Positions 26,276-38,277 of a stretch of DNA of 64,000 nt are shown piece after piece (position 1 is the stretch's first letter; the number at the start of each line of letters is the position of its first letter). A program made the translations under genes and the position numbers. This DNA comes from Dechloromonas hankyongensis (GTDB taxonomy: Bacteria; Pseudomonadota; Gammaproteobacteria; Burkholderiales; Rhodocyclaceae): the NCBI RefSeq assembly GCF_022012295.1, contig NZ_JAKLTN010000002.1, positions 1,116,001 to 1,180,000 of the forward strand. Reading direction: 5' to 3'. A model generated the notes under the pieces. That model was not told the DNA's origin, did no database searches, and saw nothing but the letters and a program-made list of their open reading frames with translations.

Positions 26276-27380
26276 ATGGAAGCAGAACAGCTCAACAGTA
26301 TCTCCAACAAGCTCGACGATCTGGCGCAGCGCGCCGCCGAGCTTCGGAGGTATCTTTGACTACGATCACAAGCGCGAACGCCTGACGCTCCTGAACAAGG
26401 AGATGGAAGATCCCAAGATCTGGGACGATCCGAAATACGCTCAGGAACTGGGCAAGGAAAAGAAATCGCTGGAAGACATCGTGCTCGTCCTCGAAGCCGT
26501 GGACAACGGCGTCAATGACGGCCGCGAACTGTTCGCCATGGGCAAGGAAGATGGCGACGACGACACCCTGCTCGCCGTCGAGGCCGACAACGCCGAGCTG
26601 GAAGCCAAGCTCGCCGCCCTCGAATTCCGCCGCATGTTCAACAACCCGTCCGACCCGATGCCCTGCTTCCTGGAAATCCAGGCCGGCGCCGGCGGTACGG
26701 AAGCTCAGGACTGGGCGTCGATGCTGCTGCGCATGTACCTGAAGTACGGCGAAAAGAAGGGCTTTTCCGTCGAGGTCATGGAAGAATCCGAAGGCGACGT
26801 CGCCGGCATCAAGAGCGCCACGGTCAAGTTCTCCGGCGACTACGCCTACGGCACGCTGCGCACCGAAACCGGCATCCACCGCCTGGTCCGCAAATCGCCG
26901 TTCGACTCCAACGCCCGCCGCCACACCAGCTTCACGTCGGTTTTCGTCTTCCCGGAAGTCGATGATTCGATCGAAATCGCCATCAACCCGGCCGATGTGC
27001 GCACCGACACCTACCGCGCTTCCGGCGCCGGCGGTCAGCACATCAACAAGACCGACTCCGCCGTCCGTCTGACCCACGTCCCCACGGGGATCGTCGTGCA
27101 GTGCCAGAACGACCGTTCGCAGCACCGCAACCGCGACGAAGCCTGGCAGATGCTGCGTGCCCGCCTCTACGAGTTCGAACTGCGCAAGCAGCAGGCCGAA
27201 CAGCAGAAGCTGGAAGACGCCAAGTCCGACATCGGCTGGGGCCACCAGATCCGTTCCTACGTGCTCGACCAGTCGCGCATCAAGGATCTGCGCACCAACC
27301 ACGAAACCGGCAACACCCAGGCCGTGCTCGACGGCGACCTCGATCCGTTCATCGAGGCCAGCCTGAAGCAAGGCGTTTAA
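26276..27380 (+). CDS. prfB: Peptide chain release factor 2 with programmed +1 frameshift
   Basis: Release factor 2, which terminates translation at UGA and UAA. The product is 367 residues, join(26276..26356,26358..27380). The first 27 codons end at an in-frame TGA (26357-26359) in the context CGGAGG-TAT-CTT-TGA-C. An internal Shine-Dalgarno precedes the slippery CTT, and slipping one base gives CTT-GAC, the standard RF2 autoregulation. Functional motifs follow: SPF (KSPFDS), which reads the stop codon, and GGQ ([19 protein letters not shown]) for peptidyl-tRNA hydrolysis. It is followed by a conserved hypothetical gene, then lysS two genes on. Confidence 0.97.
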
Positions 27381-27397
27381 CCGGCATCCGCCAGGCG

Positions 27398-28627
27398 ATG
27401 AGGCGCCTCTTCGCCTGGCTGGCGGTCATCCTGCTGCTGCCCGTGCTGGCTGCGGCAGCCGCCGTTGTCGCCGCCATCGACGGCAAGCCGCTGGTCGAGC
27501 GCAGCGACGCCATTTCGCCCATCGCCGTCGCCCAGGTCCGCCGCCTGCTGGCCAACCACGACCCGCGGCACCAACAAGCCGGCGCCGTCGATTCGGTGGA
27601 CATCCCGGCCAACCTGATCGACGAAGGCATCAACTATGTCGCCGGGCGTTTCCTGCACGGCCGCGGCGACTTCGCACTGACCGACGGCACCGGTCAGGCC
27701 CGCATCACCGTCGTGCTACCCGGCCGCTATTTCCTCAATGTCACCGCCGCGCTGCAGCCGGTGGACGGCAAGCCGGCCATCACCCGCGCCAGCCTCGGCA
27801 AGCTGCCCGTTCCGGCGGCCCTCGCCAACTACCTGTTGAGCAAAGCCATCGCCGCCAGCGGCTTCGGGAGCGAGTGGCAACTGGCGCTCGACGCCATCCA
27901 GGACATCCAGGTCAATCCCGGCAGCGGCATGGTGACCGTCACCTACCAGTGGGAGCCGCAGATACTCGACCGGGCACGGGCCGTGGCCCTGTCGCCGGAC
28001 GAAATCCGACATCTGCACGAAGCCCACCAGTCGCTCGCCGCCCTGCTCGCCCACCGCGCCCCCGGATCGCCAATTACGCTGGCCGAGATCCTGCACGCGA
28101 CCATCCCCGCCGATACCGACCCCGTCGGCCATGGCCGGGCCGCCCTGCTCGTCCTGGCCAGCCAGTTGGCCCGCATCGACCTGGCGGGACTAGTCCCGGC
28201 CGCCAAAACCTGGCCGCGCGTGCGCTGGGTCATGATCAGCTTGGGCGGCCGGCATGACCTGGCCCAGCATTTCGTCGTCTCCGCCACCCTCGCCGCCTGG
28301 TCTGGCGAACCGGTGGCCGACGCCATCGGCCTGTACAAGGAACTCGACGATGCCCGCCACGGCAGCGGCTTTTCCTTCATCGACCTGACTGCCGACCGGG
28401 CCGGTACGCGCTTCGGCGAACTGCTGGTCAAGAAACCGGAGGCCTTGATGACCCGGGTCCGGAGCGGCCTGCAGGATGGACAACTGCTGCCCGTCTTCAG
28501 CGACCTGCCAGAAGACCTCCACCAGAAGGAATTCCGGCAGCGCTTCGAAAGCCCGGACAGTCCGCAGTTCAAGGCGCTGAGCCGGGAAATCGAACGCCGC
28601 CTGGACAGCCTGCCGCTCTACCAGTGA
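27398..28627 (+). CDS. Conserved membrane-anchored hypothetical protein
   Basis: A 409-residue protein with one N-terminal signal-anchor (RLFAWLAVILLLPVLAAAAAVVAAI, about 3-27) and a large domain predicted to lie in the periplasm. Conserved-looking pieces are LIDEGINYVAGRFLHGRG, ITVVLPGRYFLNVTAALQP, the VRWVMISLGGRHDLAQHFVVSATLAA block and GSGFSFIDLTADRAGTRFGE. I recall similar proteins as uncharacterised in other beta/gammaproteobacteria, with no known role. It begins 17 bases after prfB and overlaps or abuts the next gene, so it is probably in the prfB operon. Confidence 0.75.
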   Translation: MRRLFAWLAVILLLPVLAAAAAVVAAIDGKPLVERSDAISPIAVAQVRRLLANHDPRHQQAGAVDSVDIPANLIDEGINYVAGRFLHGRGDFALTDGTGQARITVVLPGRYFLNVTAALQPVDGKPAITRASLGKLPVPAALANYLLSKAIAASGFGSEWQLALDAIQDIQVNPGSGMVTVTYQWEPQILDRARAVALSPDEIRHLHEAHQSLAALLAHRAPGSPITLAEILHATIPADTDPVGHGRAALLVLASQLARIDLAGLVPAAKTWPRVRWVMISLGGRHDLAQHFVVSATLAAWSGEPVADAIGLYKELDDARHGSGFSFIDLTADRAGTRFGELLVKKPEALMTRVRSGLQDGQLLPVFSDLPEDLHQKEFRQRFESPDSPQFKALSREIERRLDSLPLYQ

Positions 28628-28635
28628 GCCCGCCC

Positions 28636-28965
28636 ATGCCTGACAACCTGTTTGCCGACCTGCCCGCCCTCGACGCCGCCGACGAGCAATTCACCCGCCT
28701 GCTGGCCGAACCGGGGCTAGTCGTCGAGCGCATCGTATCGACCGGCCAGGCCAGCCCACCCGATTTCTGGTACGAGCAGGCGCAAGCCGAATGGATCGTG
28801 CTGCTCGCCGGCGAGGCGCTGCTGCGCTTTGCCGACGAGGCCGAAGCGCGCCGCCTGCAGCCCGGCGACTGCCTGGACATCGCTGCCGGCCGCCAGCACC
28901 GCGTGGACTGGACGCAACCCGGGACGCACACCATCTGGCTGGCCATCCACCGCGCCGCACCGTAA
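28636..28965 (+). CDS. Cupin domain-containing protein
   Basis: A small single-domain cupin of 109 residues. The two beta-barrel motifs are recognisable as [13 protein letters not shown] (motif 1 region), then [20 protein letters not shown] (PGD plus metal-ligand His in the H-R-V segment). The first metal histidines of classical cupins are not evident. An alternative start, GTG 28624, overlaps the preceding stop (GTGA) and would add four residues; neither has a clear Shine-Dalgarno. Substrate unknown. Confidence 0.75.
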   Translation: MPDNLFADLPALDAADEQFTRLLAEPGLVVERIVSTGQASPPDFWYEQAQAEWIVLLAGEALLRFADEAEARRLQPGDCLDIAAGRQHRVDWTQPGTHTIWLAIHRAAP

Positions 28966-29095
28966 GCGGCCGGCGGTTTTCCCGGCCGGCGACGCGGCAA
29001 GCGCCGCGATTGCGCTTGTCCCAAAGGGGCCAAATCGGCGAAAATTCAGGGTTTTAGCGGTAGCCCGCAGCAAACCCAATTTTCAAGGATTCCCC

Positions 29096-30604
29096 ATGTC
29101 CCAAACCGACAACGCCGAACAGCCCGTCCAGCAGGACGAGAACCACATCATCGCCGAGCGCCGTGCCAAGCTCGCCGAGTGGCGCAAGACGGGCCAGGCC
29201 TTCCCGAACGACTTCCAGCGCGAGAACACCGCCGCCAAGTTGCACGAAGGCTACGGCGAGAAATCCGCTGAAGAACTGGAAGGCCTGCCGGTCGAGGTCA
29301 AGGTCGGCGGCCGCATGATGCTCAAGCGCGTCATGGGCAAGGCTTCCTTCGCCACGCTGCAGGATGTCTCCGGCCGCATCCAGGTTTACGTCGCCCGCGA
29401 CAAAGTCGGCGAAGACGTCTACGCGGCCTTCAAGGGCTGGGATCTCGGCGACATCCTCGGCGTCGTCGGCACGCTGATGAAGACCCGCACCGGCGAACTG
29501 ACCATCCAGGCCACCGAAATCCGCCTGCTCACCAAGTCGATCCGTCCGCTGCCCGACAAGTTCCACGGCCTGTCCGACCAGGAGCTGAAGTACCGCCAGC
29601 GCTACGTCGACCTGATCATGAACGAGGAAACGCGCTTCACCTTCCGCGCCCGTTCGGCCATCGTCGCGTCGATCCGCAACTACATGACCGGCCACGGCTT
29701 CATGGAAGTCGAAACGCCGATGATGCACCCGATCCCCGGCGGCGCCTCGGCCAAGCCCTTCGTCACCCACCACAACGCGCTCGACATGCAACAGTTCCTG
29801 CGCATCGCCCCCGAGCTGTACCTGAAGCGCCTGGTGGTCGGCGGTTTCGAGAAGGTTTTCGAAATCAACCGCAACTTCCGCAACGAAGGCCTGAGCCCGC
29901 GCCACAACCCCGAATTCACGATGATGGAGTTCTACGAGGCGTATGCGAACTACCACACGCTGATGGACTTCACCGAAGGCCTGCTCCGCCACGCCGCGCG
30001 CGAAGCGCTGGGCAAGGAAGTCTTCATCTACCAGGGCCGCGAACTGGACCTGTCCAAGCCCTTCCATCGCCTGACCATCAACCAGGCCATCCAGCGCCAG
30101 CATCCGGAATTCTCCGATGCCGAGCTGGCCGACGCCGAATTCCTGAAGGCCAAGATCAAGCACTTCGGCGAGCCGGTCAAGCCGGGCGGCCTGGGCAGCC
30201 TGCAACTGCAGCTGTTCGAAGCCTGTGCAGAAGCCCAGTGCTGGGAACCGACCTTCATCATCGACTACCCGGTCGAAGTGTCGCCGCTGGCCCGCGCCTC
30301 CGACAGCAATCCGGAAATCACCGAACGCTTCGAACTGTTCATCGTCGGCCGCGAAATCGCCAACGGCTTCTCCGAGCTGAACGACGCCGAAGACCAGGCC
30401 GCCCGCTTCCAGGAACAGGCCAAGGCCAAGGACGCCGGCGACGAGGAAGCCATGTACTACGACGCCGATTTCATCCGGGCGCTGGAGTATGGGCTGCCGC
30501 CGACCGGTGGCTGCGGGATCGGCATCGATCGCCTGATCATGTTGCTGACGGACAGCCCGGCCATCCGCGACGTCATCCTCTTCCCCTCCATGCGTCCGGA
30601 GTAA
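29096..30604 (+). CDS. lysS: Lysyl-tRNA synthetase, class II
   Basis: Charges tRNA-Lys with lysine. 502 residues, normal length. The N-terminal OB-fold anticodon-binding domain ([19 protein letters not shown]) is followed by the class II catalytic core: motif 1 around [16 protein letters not shown], motif 2 in [20 protein letters not shown], motif 3 in [14 protein letters not shown]. The ATG 29096 has AAGGAT upstream. It retains the common prfB-lysS proximity, with two genes between. Confidence 0.96.
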   Translation: MSQTDNAEQPVQQDENHIIAERRAKLAEWRKTGQAFPNDFQRENTAAKLHEGYGEKSAEELEGLPVEVKVGGRMMLKRVMGKASFATLQDVSGRIQVYVARDKVGEDVYAAFKGWDLGDILGVVGTLMKTRTGELTIQATEIRLLTKSIRPLPDKFHGLSDQELKYRQRYVDLIMNEETRFTFRARSAIVASIRNYMTGHGFMEVETPMMHPIPGGASAKPFVTHHNALDMQQFLRIAPELYLKRLVVGGFEKVFEINRNFRNEGLSPRHNPEFTMMEFYEAYANYHTLMDFTEGLLRHAAREALGKEVFIYQGRELDLSKPFHRLTINQAIQRQHPEFSDAELADAEFLKAKIKHFGEPVKPGGLGSLQLQLFEACAEAQCWEPTFIIDYPVEVSPLARASDSNPEITERFELFIVGREIANGFSELNDAEDQAARFQEQAKAKDAGDEEAMYYDADFIRALEYGLPPTGGCGIGIDRLIMLLTDSPAIRDVILFPSMRPE

Positions 30605-30633
30605 TTCGTGGCTGCGCTTGCCAACTCGGCGTT

Positions 30634-30675
30634 GCCGGCGGCCTTGCATAGCGCTGCTATGCGGCGGCCACCGGC
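30634..30675 (+). repeat. Large imperfect hairpin behind lysS (REP-like or terminator)
   Basis: GCCGGCGGCCTTGCATAGC pairs with GCTATGCGGCGGCCACCGGC around a three-base loop, a long stem with small bulges. The surrounding text (GGCTGCGCTTGCC and GGCTGCGCTCGCT) suggests a repetitive extragenic element. A T-run is absent. Confidence 0.55.
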
Positions 30676-30722
30676 GCCTTGATTTGGCTGCGCTCGCTCA
30701 CGCACCGACCTTACGTTGATTT

Positions 30723-31220
30723 ATGCAAGTTCGTCAGCTTCAGATCGCCCACGACGCCCTGCAGGACCGCCTGGTCCTGCGCGTCGCGACGCAGGCTGAC
30801 GAGGAATTCCGGGTCTGGCTGACCCGGCGCTTCCTGCGCGAACTGTGGCCGCATCTGGCCAAGTTGCTGGCACATTCGAACAGCAGTGCCCCACTGGCTG
30901 CCGACATTGAGGCCATGCCGGCACCGGCCAGTTTCGAACAGCCCTTCCAGGACGACAAGGCGACCTATCCGCTCGGTTCGAACCCCTTGCTGACCAGCGA
31001 GATCAAGGTCGACACCCTGAGCGACGGCGGCTATCACCTGACGTTCCGCGAAGGCCGCGAGCGCAGTTTCGAACTCGGCCTGACGCCCGACCTGCTGCAA
31101 GCCTTCTGCGCCATGCTGCGAGCTGGCGCGGAGCAGGCGCAATGGGGACTGGCGCTCGACTACGCCGCGCCTGACCCGGTGGCACTCCGCCCCGGCCACC
31201 CTCACTCGCGACTGCATTAG
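30723..31220 (+). CDS. Conserved hypothetical protein upstream of mnmC
   Basis: A 165-residue soluble protein of unknown function, [20 protein letters not shown] onwards. It has a helical N-terminal part ([20 protein letters not shown]), a linker and a beta-rich middle ([21 protein letters not shown]). I recall small proteins of this kind next to mnmC in related genomes but no function. Its TAG overlaps the GTG start of mnmC by one base, implying translational coupling. Confidence 0.7.
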   Translation: MQVRQLQIAHDALQDRLVLRVATQADEEFRVWLTRRFLRELWPHLAKLLAHSNSSAPLAADIEAMPAPASFEQPFQDDKATYPLGSNPLLTSEIKVDTLSDGGYHLTFREGRERSFELGLTPDLLQAFCAMLRAGAEQAQWGLALDYAAPDPVALRPGHPHSRLH

Positions 31221-33094
31221 TGGACGAACTGGCACCTGGCCGTCTGGATTGCGCAGTGGATGGCCCCCCTCTCCCGCCGGCTGGTGGCAGCATCGAACAA
31301 GCAAGGCACATCGCGCTTGTCGGCAATACCCTGCCGCAACGCTGGCAAGGGCGCGACCGCTTCGTCGTCCTCGATACCCATTTTGGCACCGGCCTGAATT
31401 TCCTGACCCTGTGGCAAGCCTGGCGCGACGACCCGCAACGTTGTCGCCGCCTGCATGTGGTGGCCTTCGAAAAACATCCCTACCCGGCCGCCGATCTGGC
31501 GAGTGCTCAGCGCGCCTGGCCCGAATTGGCCGAACTGGCGGCAGCACTGCAGCAACAGTGGCCGGTGCTCGCCCCCGGGATGCATCGCCTGCGGTTCGCG
31601 GGCAGCCAGGTCGTGCTGACCCTGGTCTTCGGCGATATCGCCAGCCAGCTGCGGGCGATCGAAGGTGCAGTCGATGCCTACATCCTTGATGACTTCTCGG
31701 CGGACGACAAGGCGGAGCTGTGCCGTTCCCTGTCCCGCCTGGCTGCCCCTGGCGCCACGCTGGCTACCCCGGCCGTCGGCGAAGCAGTTGGCGCTGCACT
31801 GGCGGCTGCCGAGTTCGACCTGGAGCAGCGCCCCGATGACGCTTACGGCGCACCGATGGTTGTCGGCCGCCTGCGTGCCCGCCGGCCGCTGCGCCATGTT
31901 CCGCCGGCCGAGCGCCGCGCCGTCGTGATCGGCGCCGGCATTGCCGGCAGCACGGCAGCGCATGCCCTGGCCGCCGCCGGATGGCAGGTGACGGTGCTCG
32001 AACAGGCTGCCGAACCAGCCACCGGTGCTTCGTGCAATCTGGCCGGCGTCCTGCGCCCACTGCCCAGCGCCGACGACAATCGGCTGTCCCGCCTGACCCG
32101 GGCCGGCTACCTGGCTACCCGGGCCCTGCTCGCCAGCCTGCCGGATGCCCGCTGGGCGGCCTGCGGCGTCATGCACCTGGGCCGCGAGCCGATCCATGAA
32201 GAACAACAGCGGCGAACCGTTGCCCAACTTGGTTTCCCGCCGGAACTGGTGAGCTTCATCGAGGCCGACGAAGCGTCGCAGCGTCTTGGCTGGCCGGTCG
32301 CTACCGGCGGCTGGTGGTTCGCCAACGGCGGCTGGGTGCAGCCTTCCTCGGTCTGCCTGGCGGCGCTGGCCAGTTTCCCGGATCGGCTCAGCGTCCGCTT
32401 CAATGCCTGTGTAGACCGCCTGGAAAATACCGGCAGCGGCTGGCGGGCGCTCGATGCGGCCGGCCAGGTGCTGGGTGAAGCGCCGGTGCTAGTCATGGCC
32501 AGCGGCGCAGCAGCCCCGCGTTTCGAGCAATTCGCCTGGCTGCCGCAACGCGCCGCCCGTGGCCAGGTGACGCACCTGCTGGCCGGCGCCACCCAGCCGC
32601 TGCATCATGTGGTTTGCAAGCTCGGCTATGTGATGCCCGATGTCGACGGCCTGCGCCTGATCGGCGCCACGCTGCAGTACGCCGACTCCGATCCGTCGGT
32701 CCGGATGGCCGACCACCAGGAAAACCTGGCGCGCCTCAACTTGGGCCTGCCCGGTTTCGCGGCCGACGTCGCCCCCACCACGCTGACCGGCCGCGTCGGT
32801 TTCCGGCCGATGTCGCCGGACCGCCTGCCCATCGTCGGCCCGGTTCCCGACCCGGCGGCAACCCGCCCGAACACCCGCCTGCACAATCTGCCCCGCCAGC
32901 CAGGCCTGTGGTGCGTGCAGGGTTTCGGTGCGCGCGGCATCGTATGGTCAGCCCTGATGGCCGACCTGCTCGTTTCGCGCCTGGAAGGCGAACCGCTGCC
33001 GCTGGAGAACGATCTGGTCGACGCCTGCGACCCCGGCCGTTTCCTCCTCAAGGCGGCACGCCGGCCCCGCGACGAAGCGGACGACGCCGAGTAG
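31220..33094 (+). CDS. mnmC: Bifunctional tRNA (mnm5s2U34) biosynthesis protein MnmC
   Basis: Acts on the wobble uridine of tRNAs. The C-terminal FAD-dependent domain removes the carboxymethyl group of cmnm5U and the N-terminal SAM-dependent domain methylates nm5U. 624 residues. The SAM site is [16 protein letters not shown] (about 53-68). The FAD Rossmann motif is [17 protein letters not shown] (about 235-251), with GQVTHLL and a C-terminal [10 protein letters not shown] typical of the DAO-like domain. The methyltransferase active-site loop departs from the family: [12 protein letters not shown] at 156-167 where most members have a DGFAPxxNPxxW-type segment. Starts at GTG overlapping the previous stop. 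Confidence 0.88.
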   Translation: MDELAPGRLDCAVDGPPLPPAGGSIEQARHIALVGNTLPQRWQGRDRFVVLDTHFGTGLNFLTLWQAWRDDPQRCRRLHVVAFEKHPYPAADLASAQRAWPELAELAAALQQQWPVLAPGMHRLRFAGSQVVLTLVFGDIASQLRAIEGAVDAYILDDFSADDKAELCRSLSRLAAPGATLATPAVGEAVGAALAAAEFDLEQRPDDAYGAPMVVGRLRARRPLRHVPPAERRAVVIGAGIAGSTAAHALAAAGWQVTVLEQAAEPATGASCNLAGVLRPLPSADDNRLSRLTRAGYLATRALLASLPDARWAACGVMHLGREPIHEEQQRRTVAQLGFPPELVSFIEADEASQRLGWPVATGGWWFANGGWVQPSSVCLAALASFPDRLSVRFNACVDRLENTGSGWRALDAAGQVLGEAPVLVMASGAAAPRFEQFAWLPQRAARGQVTHLLAGATQPLHHVVCKLGYVMPDVDGLRLIGATLQYADSDPSVRMADHQENLARLNLGLPGFAADVAPTTLTGRVGFRPMSPDRLPIVGPVPDPAATRPNTRLHNLPRQPGLWCVQGFGARGIVWSALMADLLVSRLEGEPLPLENDLVDACDPGRFLLKAARRPRDEADDAE

Positions 33095-33203
33095 CCATAA
33101 GCTTAGATGCCGATGTGATTTGGCCTGCATGCCCGGGAATGGGTAATATTCCGCCACTTCTGCAGTTTTTTCCTTCGCCGATAACAAAGAGAGAGACGCA
33201 CGC

Positions 33204-34475
<1,272 letters not shown>

Positions 34476-34494
34476 TTGGCGGCAATGCAGCACA

Positions 34495-34520
34495 AAAACC
34501 GGCCTGGCGCCGGTTTTTTT
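34495..34520 (+). terminator. Rho-independent terminator behind metY
   Basis: Stem ACCGGC / GCCGGT with a 5-base loop, followed by seven T, 20 bases after the stop codon. Confidence 0.88.
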
Positions 34521-34648
34521 GTGCTCATGTGCGCCATGACGTATGACCAAGGGCGTAATATTCGAAGCCACCCAACGAAATTCCGGGCCGATATGGTTTC
34601 GCCAATGCGAAGCCGTCGCCAGCCCACTCGACGCCCCGACGAAAAAAT

Positions 34649-37600
34649 ATGACGCCCCCCAGGCAATTACGCCGACTGCTGATTGCGGGTCTGGTCTGCA
34701 CCAATCTGCTGGTCGTCGCGTTTTGCGTCTATTTCCTGCATCAGAGCCGGCTCCAGTATGAGCTGGCCGCCGAGCGGCTGACCCAGAACATCGCCAACGC
34801 GGTCGATCAGAATATTGCCGGCAGCGTCGCCAAGGTCGACCTCGCCCTGCAGGCGGTGGTCGACGAACTGGAACGCCGGCTGGCCGAGCGGAAATTCGAC
34901 ACGGCCGCCCTGAACGCCTTTGTCGCCCGCCAGCAACAGCGGCTCCCGGAAATCGAAGGCCTCCGGGTCGCCGATGCCGACGGCCAGGTCATCGTCGGCA
35001 AGGGCGTGGCCAAGGCCGCCTCGCCCAGTTGGGCCGACCGCGACTATTTCGTCCTGCACCGCGAGCACCCAGAGCACGGGCTGCAGGTGACCGCCCCCCT
35101 GCTCGGCCGCGTTTCCGGGCAATACATCGTCGCTTTTTCGCGCCGCTACAACCATCCGGACGGCCGCTTCGCCGGCGTCGTCGCGGCGTCGATCGCCGCC
35201 AGCCATTTCTCCAAGATGCTGGCCCAGTTCGATCTCGGGCCCGAGGGCTCGGTCGTCTTGCGCAATGCCGGCCTGCAGCTGATTTCCCGATTTCCCGACA
35301 TTTCCGGGCAGCCGGCCGGCCAGGTCGGCAACACCGTGGTTTCCGCCGCCCTGCGCCAGCTCATCGACAGCGGCCGCCGCCAGGCCACCTACTACACGCC
35401 GGCGGCCTCCGATGGCAAGCAGCGCGTGATCACCTACCGCCATCTGGACAAGGTACCGATGATCGTCCTCACCGGCACCGCCAAGGAGGATTACCTGGCG
35501 GGATGGCATGGAGAGCTGTACCTGACTTCGGCCGTAGCCTTGGGTTTCGCGCTGCTCTCTATCGTCTCCGGCGGTTTCCTGTCGCAGCAACTGCGCCAGG
35601 GCGAGTTGCGCGAACAGGAACTGCGCCGGAGCAGCGAATACCGCCAGCGCCAGCACGCCAGCATGCGCCGCCTGAACGAGATCGCCGCGCTGTCCCACCT
35701 GCCCCTGGGCGACCAGCTGAGCCAGGCGCTGAGCGTCGGCGCCCGGCTGTACGGCCTCGAATTCGGCATCGTCAGCCAGGTCAGCGGCGACACCTACCGC
35801 ATCGTCGCCCAAGTTTCGCCGCCCGGCACGCTGCACGACGGGCAGGAATTCCCCTACGGCGTCACCTTCTGCAACATCACGCTCGACAGCGGCAAGGTCT
35901 TTGCCGTCGCCAACATGGGGGCCTCACCGCTGGCCCGCCACCCCTGCTACGAGACCTTCAAGCTGGAGGCCTACATCGGCGCCCCGGTCATGGTCGATGG
36001 CCTGCGCTTCGGCACCGTCAATTTCAGTTCGCCGCAGCGCTACGGCCGGGAATTCGACGAAACCGACGAGGAATTCATCGCCCTGCTCGCCCGCTGGGTC
36101 GGTTCGGCGCTGGAGCGCGACCGCGCCCAGCAGAGCCTGGCCGCCAGCGAACGCCAATTGCAGACTATCATCGAGACCGAGCCGGAATGCGTGAAGGTCC
36201 TCGCTCTGGACTGCAGCGTGCTGCAGATGAATCGGGCCGGCCTGGCCATGATCGAAGCCGACTCGCTGGAGCAGGTCGTCGGCAGCCGGCTGACCGGCAT
36301 CATCGTGCCGGCGGACAAGGAGGCCTTCAAGCAACTGCACGCCAGGGTGTGCAGCGGCGAATCCGGGTCACTGACTTACGAGATCATCGGCCTGAAGGGG
36401 CGACATCGCTGGCTGGACACCCATGCCGTGCCGATGCGCGACAATGGCGGCAACATTACCGGCATGCTGGCGCTGACCCGCGACATCACCGAACGCAAGC
36501 AGGCCGAGGCCGAACTGGAACAACATCGGCGCCACCTCGAAGAACTGGTCCACAAGCGCACGACGGCCCTGCTCGAGACCGAGGCGCGGGCCAGCCACAT
36601 CATCCAGTCCAGCGCCGACGGTCTCTACGGCATCGATGCCGACGGCCTGATCACCTTCATCAATCCGGCTGCCTGCGCCATGCTCGGTTATACGGCCGAA
36701 CAGGCCATCGGCTGCCCCTACCACGCCCTCTTTCACCACAGCCGACCGGACGGCACGCCCTATCCGAGCGAGGAGTGTCCGAGCCACAACGCCATACGCT
36801 ACGGCCATACCGTGCGCGTCGATGACGAGGTTTACTGGCACGCCGATGGCCACCCGGTGCCGGTCATGTATTCGACGCACCCCATGGTCCAGGCCGGCAA
36901 GACCATAGGTGCCGTCACCAGCTTTGTCGACATGAGTGCCCAGCGGGCGGCGGCTGAGGCACGCGAGCGGGCGCTGCTCGCTGCCGAAAGCCTGGCCCGG
37001 GTGCGCAGCGAATTCCTGGCCAACATGAGTCACGAAATCCGCACGCCGCTCAATGGTGTGCTGGGCTTCGCCGATATCGGCTATCGCAACTGCCAGGACA
37101 GCGAAAAGGCGCGCACTGCCTTCGCCAAGATTCGCGCCTCGGGGAAACGCCTGCTCGGCGTCATCAACGACGTGCTCGATTTTTCCAAGATCGAGGCCGG
37201 CAAGCTGAGCATCGAGCAAACCGAAGTCCATCTCCGGGAAGTCGTCGACCACGCGGTCGAACTGGTACATGACCGGGCCGACAGCAAACACCTGGAACTC
37301 CGCGTCGAACTGGCGCCGGATCTGCCCGAACGCTGCCTCAGCGACCCGCTGCGCATGGGGCAGGTCCTGCTCAACCTGCTCTCCAACGCCATCAAGTTCA
37401 CCGAGCGGGGTGGCGTCACGCTCGCCTTGTCCTGCACGGCCGGGCAACTCCATTTCCGGGTCGCCGACAGCGGTATCGGCATGACCGAAGCCCAGCTCGG
37501 TGACCTGTTCAATCCCTTCCAGCAAGCCGATGCCTCGGCCAGCCGCAAGTTCGGCGGTACCGGCCTGGGGCTGGCGATCAGCAAACGCATCGTCGAACTG

Positions 37601-38128
37601 ATGCACGGCACGATCACGGTCAGCAGCCAGCCCGGCATCGGTACCACGGTCGACCTTAGCCTGCCTTACCACCCATGGCCCGGCGCGTACCCGCACTACC
37701 CGGCGGAACCGACCACTGCCGGCGCACCGATCCACCGGCCCCTGTCCGGAATTTCCATCCTGGTCGCCGAAGATGAAGAAATCAACCGGATGATTCTCGA
37801 AGCCAACCTGAGCGAGGACGGTGCCCGGGTCGTCATGGTGGGCAACGGGCGGGAAGCGGTGGAACGGGTGATCCGCGACGGGCCGGACGCCTACGATCTG
37901 GTCCTGATGGATATCCAGATGCCGGAAATGGACGGCTACGAGGCGACGCGGCAGATCAAGGCCCTCGCCCCGCGATTGCCCATCATCGCCCAGACCGCCC
38001 ATGCCTTCAGCGAAGAACGCGACAAGTGCCTGGCCGCCGGCATGGTCGGGCACCTCGCCAAGCCCATCGACGCGGAAGCATTGGTGCAACTGGTTCGTCA
38101 GCACATACCTGCCTCGTCCGTGACCTGA
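34649..38128 (+). CDS. Hybrid sensor histidine kinase / response regulator (PDC-GAF-PAS-PAS-HisKA-HATPase-REC)
   Basis: A large inner-membrane sensor kinase of 1159 residues. TM1 is at about 9-30. A periplasmic PDC/Cache-type sensor follows (SWADRDYFVLHRE near 130, RRYNHPDGRFAGVVAASI). TM2 is near 291-312, then come a GAF-like domain (about 350-500) and two PAS modules (about 505-630 and 650-775). The phospho-accepting histidine is H795 (ANMSHEIRTPLNG), with N, G1 and G2 boxes following (LLNLLSNAIKFTE, DSGIGM, GGTGLGLAIS). The C-terminal REC domain has D1088 (LMDIQMPEMDGYEA). No partner regulator gene is adjacent. The Shine-Dalgarno is poor. Confidence 0.92.
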   Translation: MTPPRQLRRLLIAGLVCTNLLVVAFCVYFLHQSRLQYELAAERLTQNIANAVDQNIAGSVAKVDLALQAVVDELERRLAERKFDTAALNAFVARQQQRLPEIEGLRVADADGQVIVGKGVAKAASPSWADRDYFVLHREHPEHGLQVTAPLLGRVSGQYIVAFSRRYNHPDGRFAGVVAASIAASHFSKMLAQFDLGPEGSVVLRNAGLQLISRFPDISGQPAGQVGNTVVSAALRQLIDSGRRQATYYTPAASDGKQRVITYRHLDKVPMIVLTGTAKEDYLAGWHGELYLTSAVALGFALLSIVSGGFLSQQLRQGELREQELRRSSEYRQRQHASMRRLNEIAALSHLPLGDQLSQALSVGARLYGLEFGIVSQVSGDTYRIVAQVSPPGTLHDGQEFPYGVTFCNITLDSGKVFAVANMGASPLARHPCYETFKLEAYIGAPVMVDGLRFGTVNFSSPQRYGREFDETDEEFIALLARWVGSALERDRAQQSLAASERQLQTIIETEPECVKVLALDCSVLQMNRAGLAMIEADSLEQVVGSRLTGIIVPADKEAFKQLHARVCSGESGSLTYEIIGLKGRHRWLDTHAVPMRDNGGNITGMLALTRDITERKQAEAELEQHRRHLEELVHKRTTALLETEARASHIIQSSADGLYGIDADGLITFINPAACAMLGYTAEQAIGCPYHALFHHSRPDGTPYPSEECPSHNAIRYGHTVRVDDEVYWHADGHPVPVMYSTHPMVQAGKTIGAVTSFVDMSAQRAAAEARERALLAAESLARVRSEFLANMSHEIRTPLNGVLGFADIGYRNCQDSEKARTAFAKIRASGKRLLGVINDVLDFSKIEAGKLSIEQTEVHLREVVDHAVELVHDRADSKHLELRVELAPDLPERCLSDPLRMGQVLLNLLSNAIKFTERGGVTLALSCTAGQLHFRVADSGIGMTEAQLGDLFNPFQQADASASRKFGGTGLGLAISKRIVELMHGTITVSSQPGIGTTVDLSLPYHPWPGAYPHYPAEPTTAGAPIHRPLSGISILVAEDEEINRMILEANLSEDGARVVMVGNGREAVERVIRDGPDAYDLVLMDIQMPEMDGYEATRQIKALAPRLPIIAQTAHAFSEERDKCLAAGMVGHLAKPIDAEALVQLVRQHIPASSVT

Positions 38129-38240
38129 ACGGCCGCCGCCCGTAATTCTCTCGGCGCCGCCTATCCGCCCGCCTCGCGGGCCGGGCGGTCTGAAAATCCG
38201 CACCTCGCCCGGCGCAGACCAGCCTCCGCCAACCCTCTGT

Positions 38241-38262
38241 CAGGCTTGCGAAAGCCTGTTTT
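38241..38262 (+). terminator. Hairpin terminator behind the hybrid kinase
   Basis: CAGGCTT / AAGCCTG with a 4-base loop followed by TTTT, about 110 bases after the kinase stop and just ahead of the efflux operon. Confidence 0.6.
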
Positions 38263-38277
38263 GGTTACCGTGGGCGC

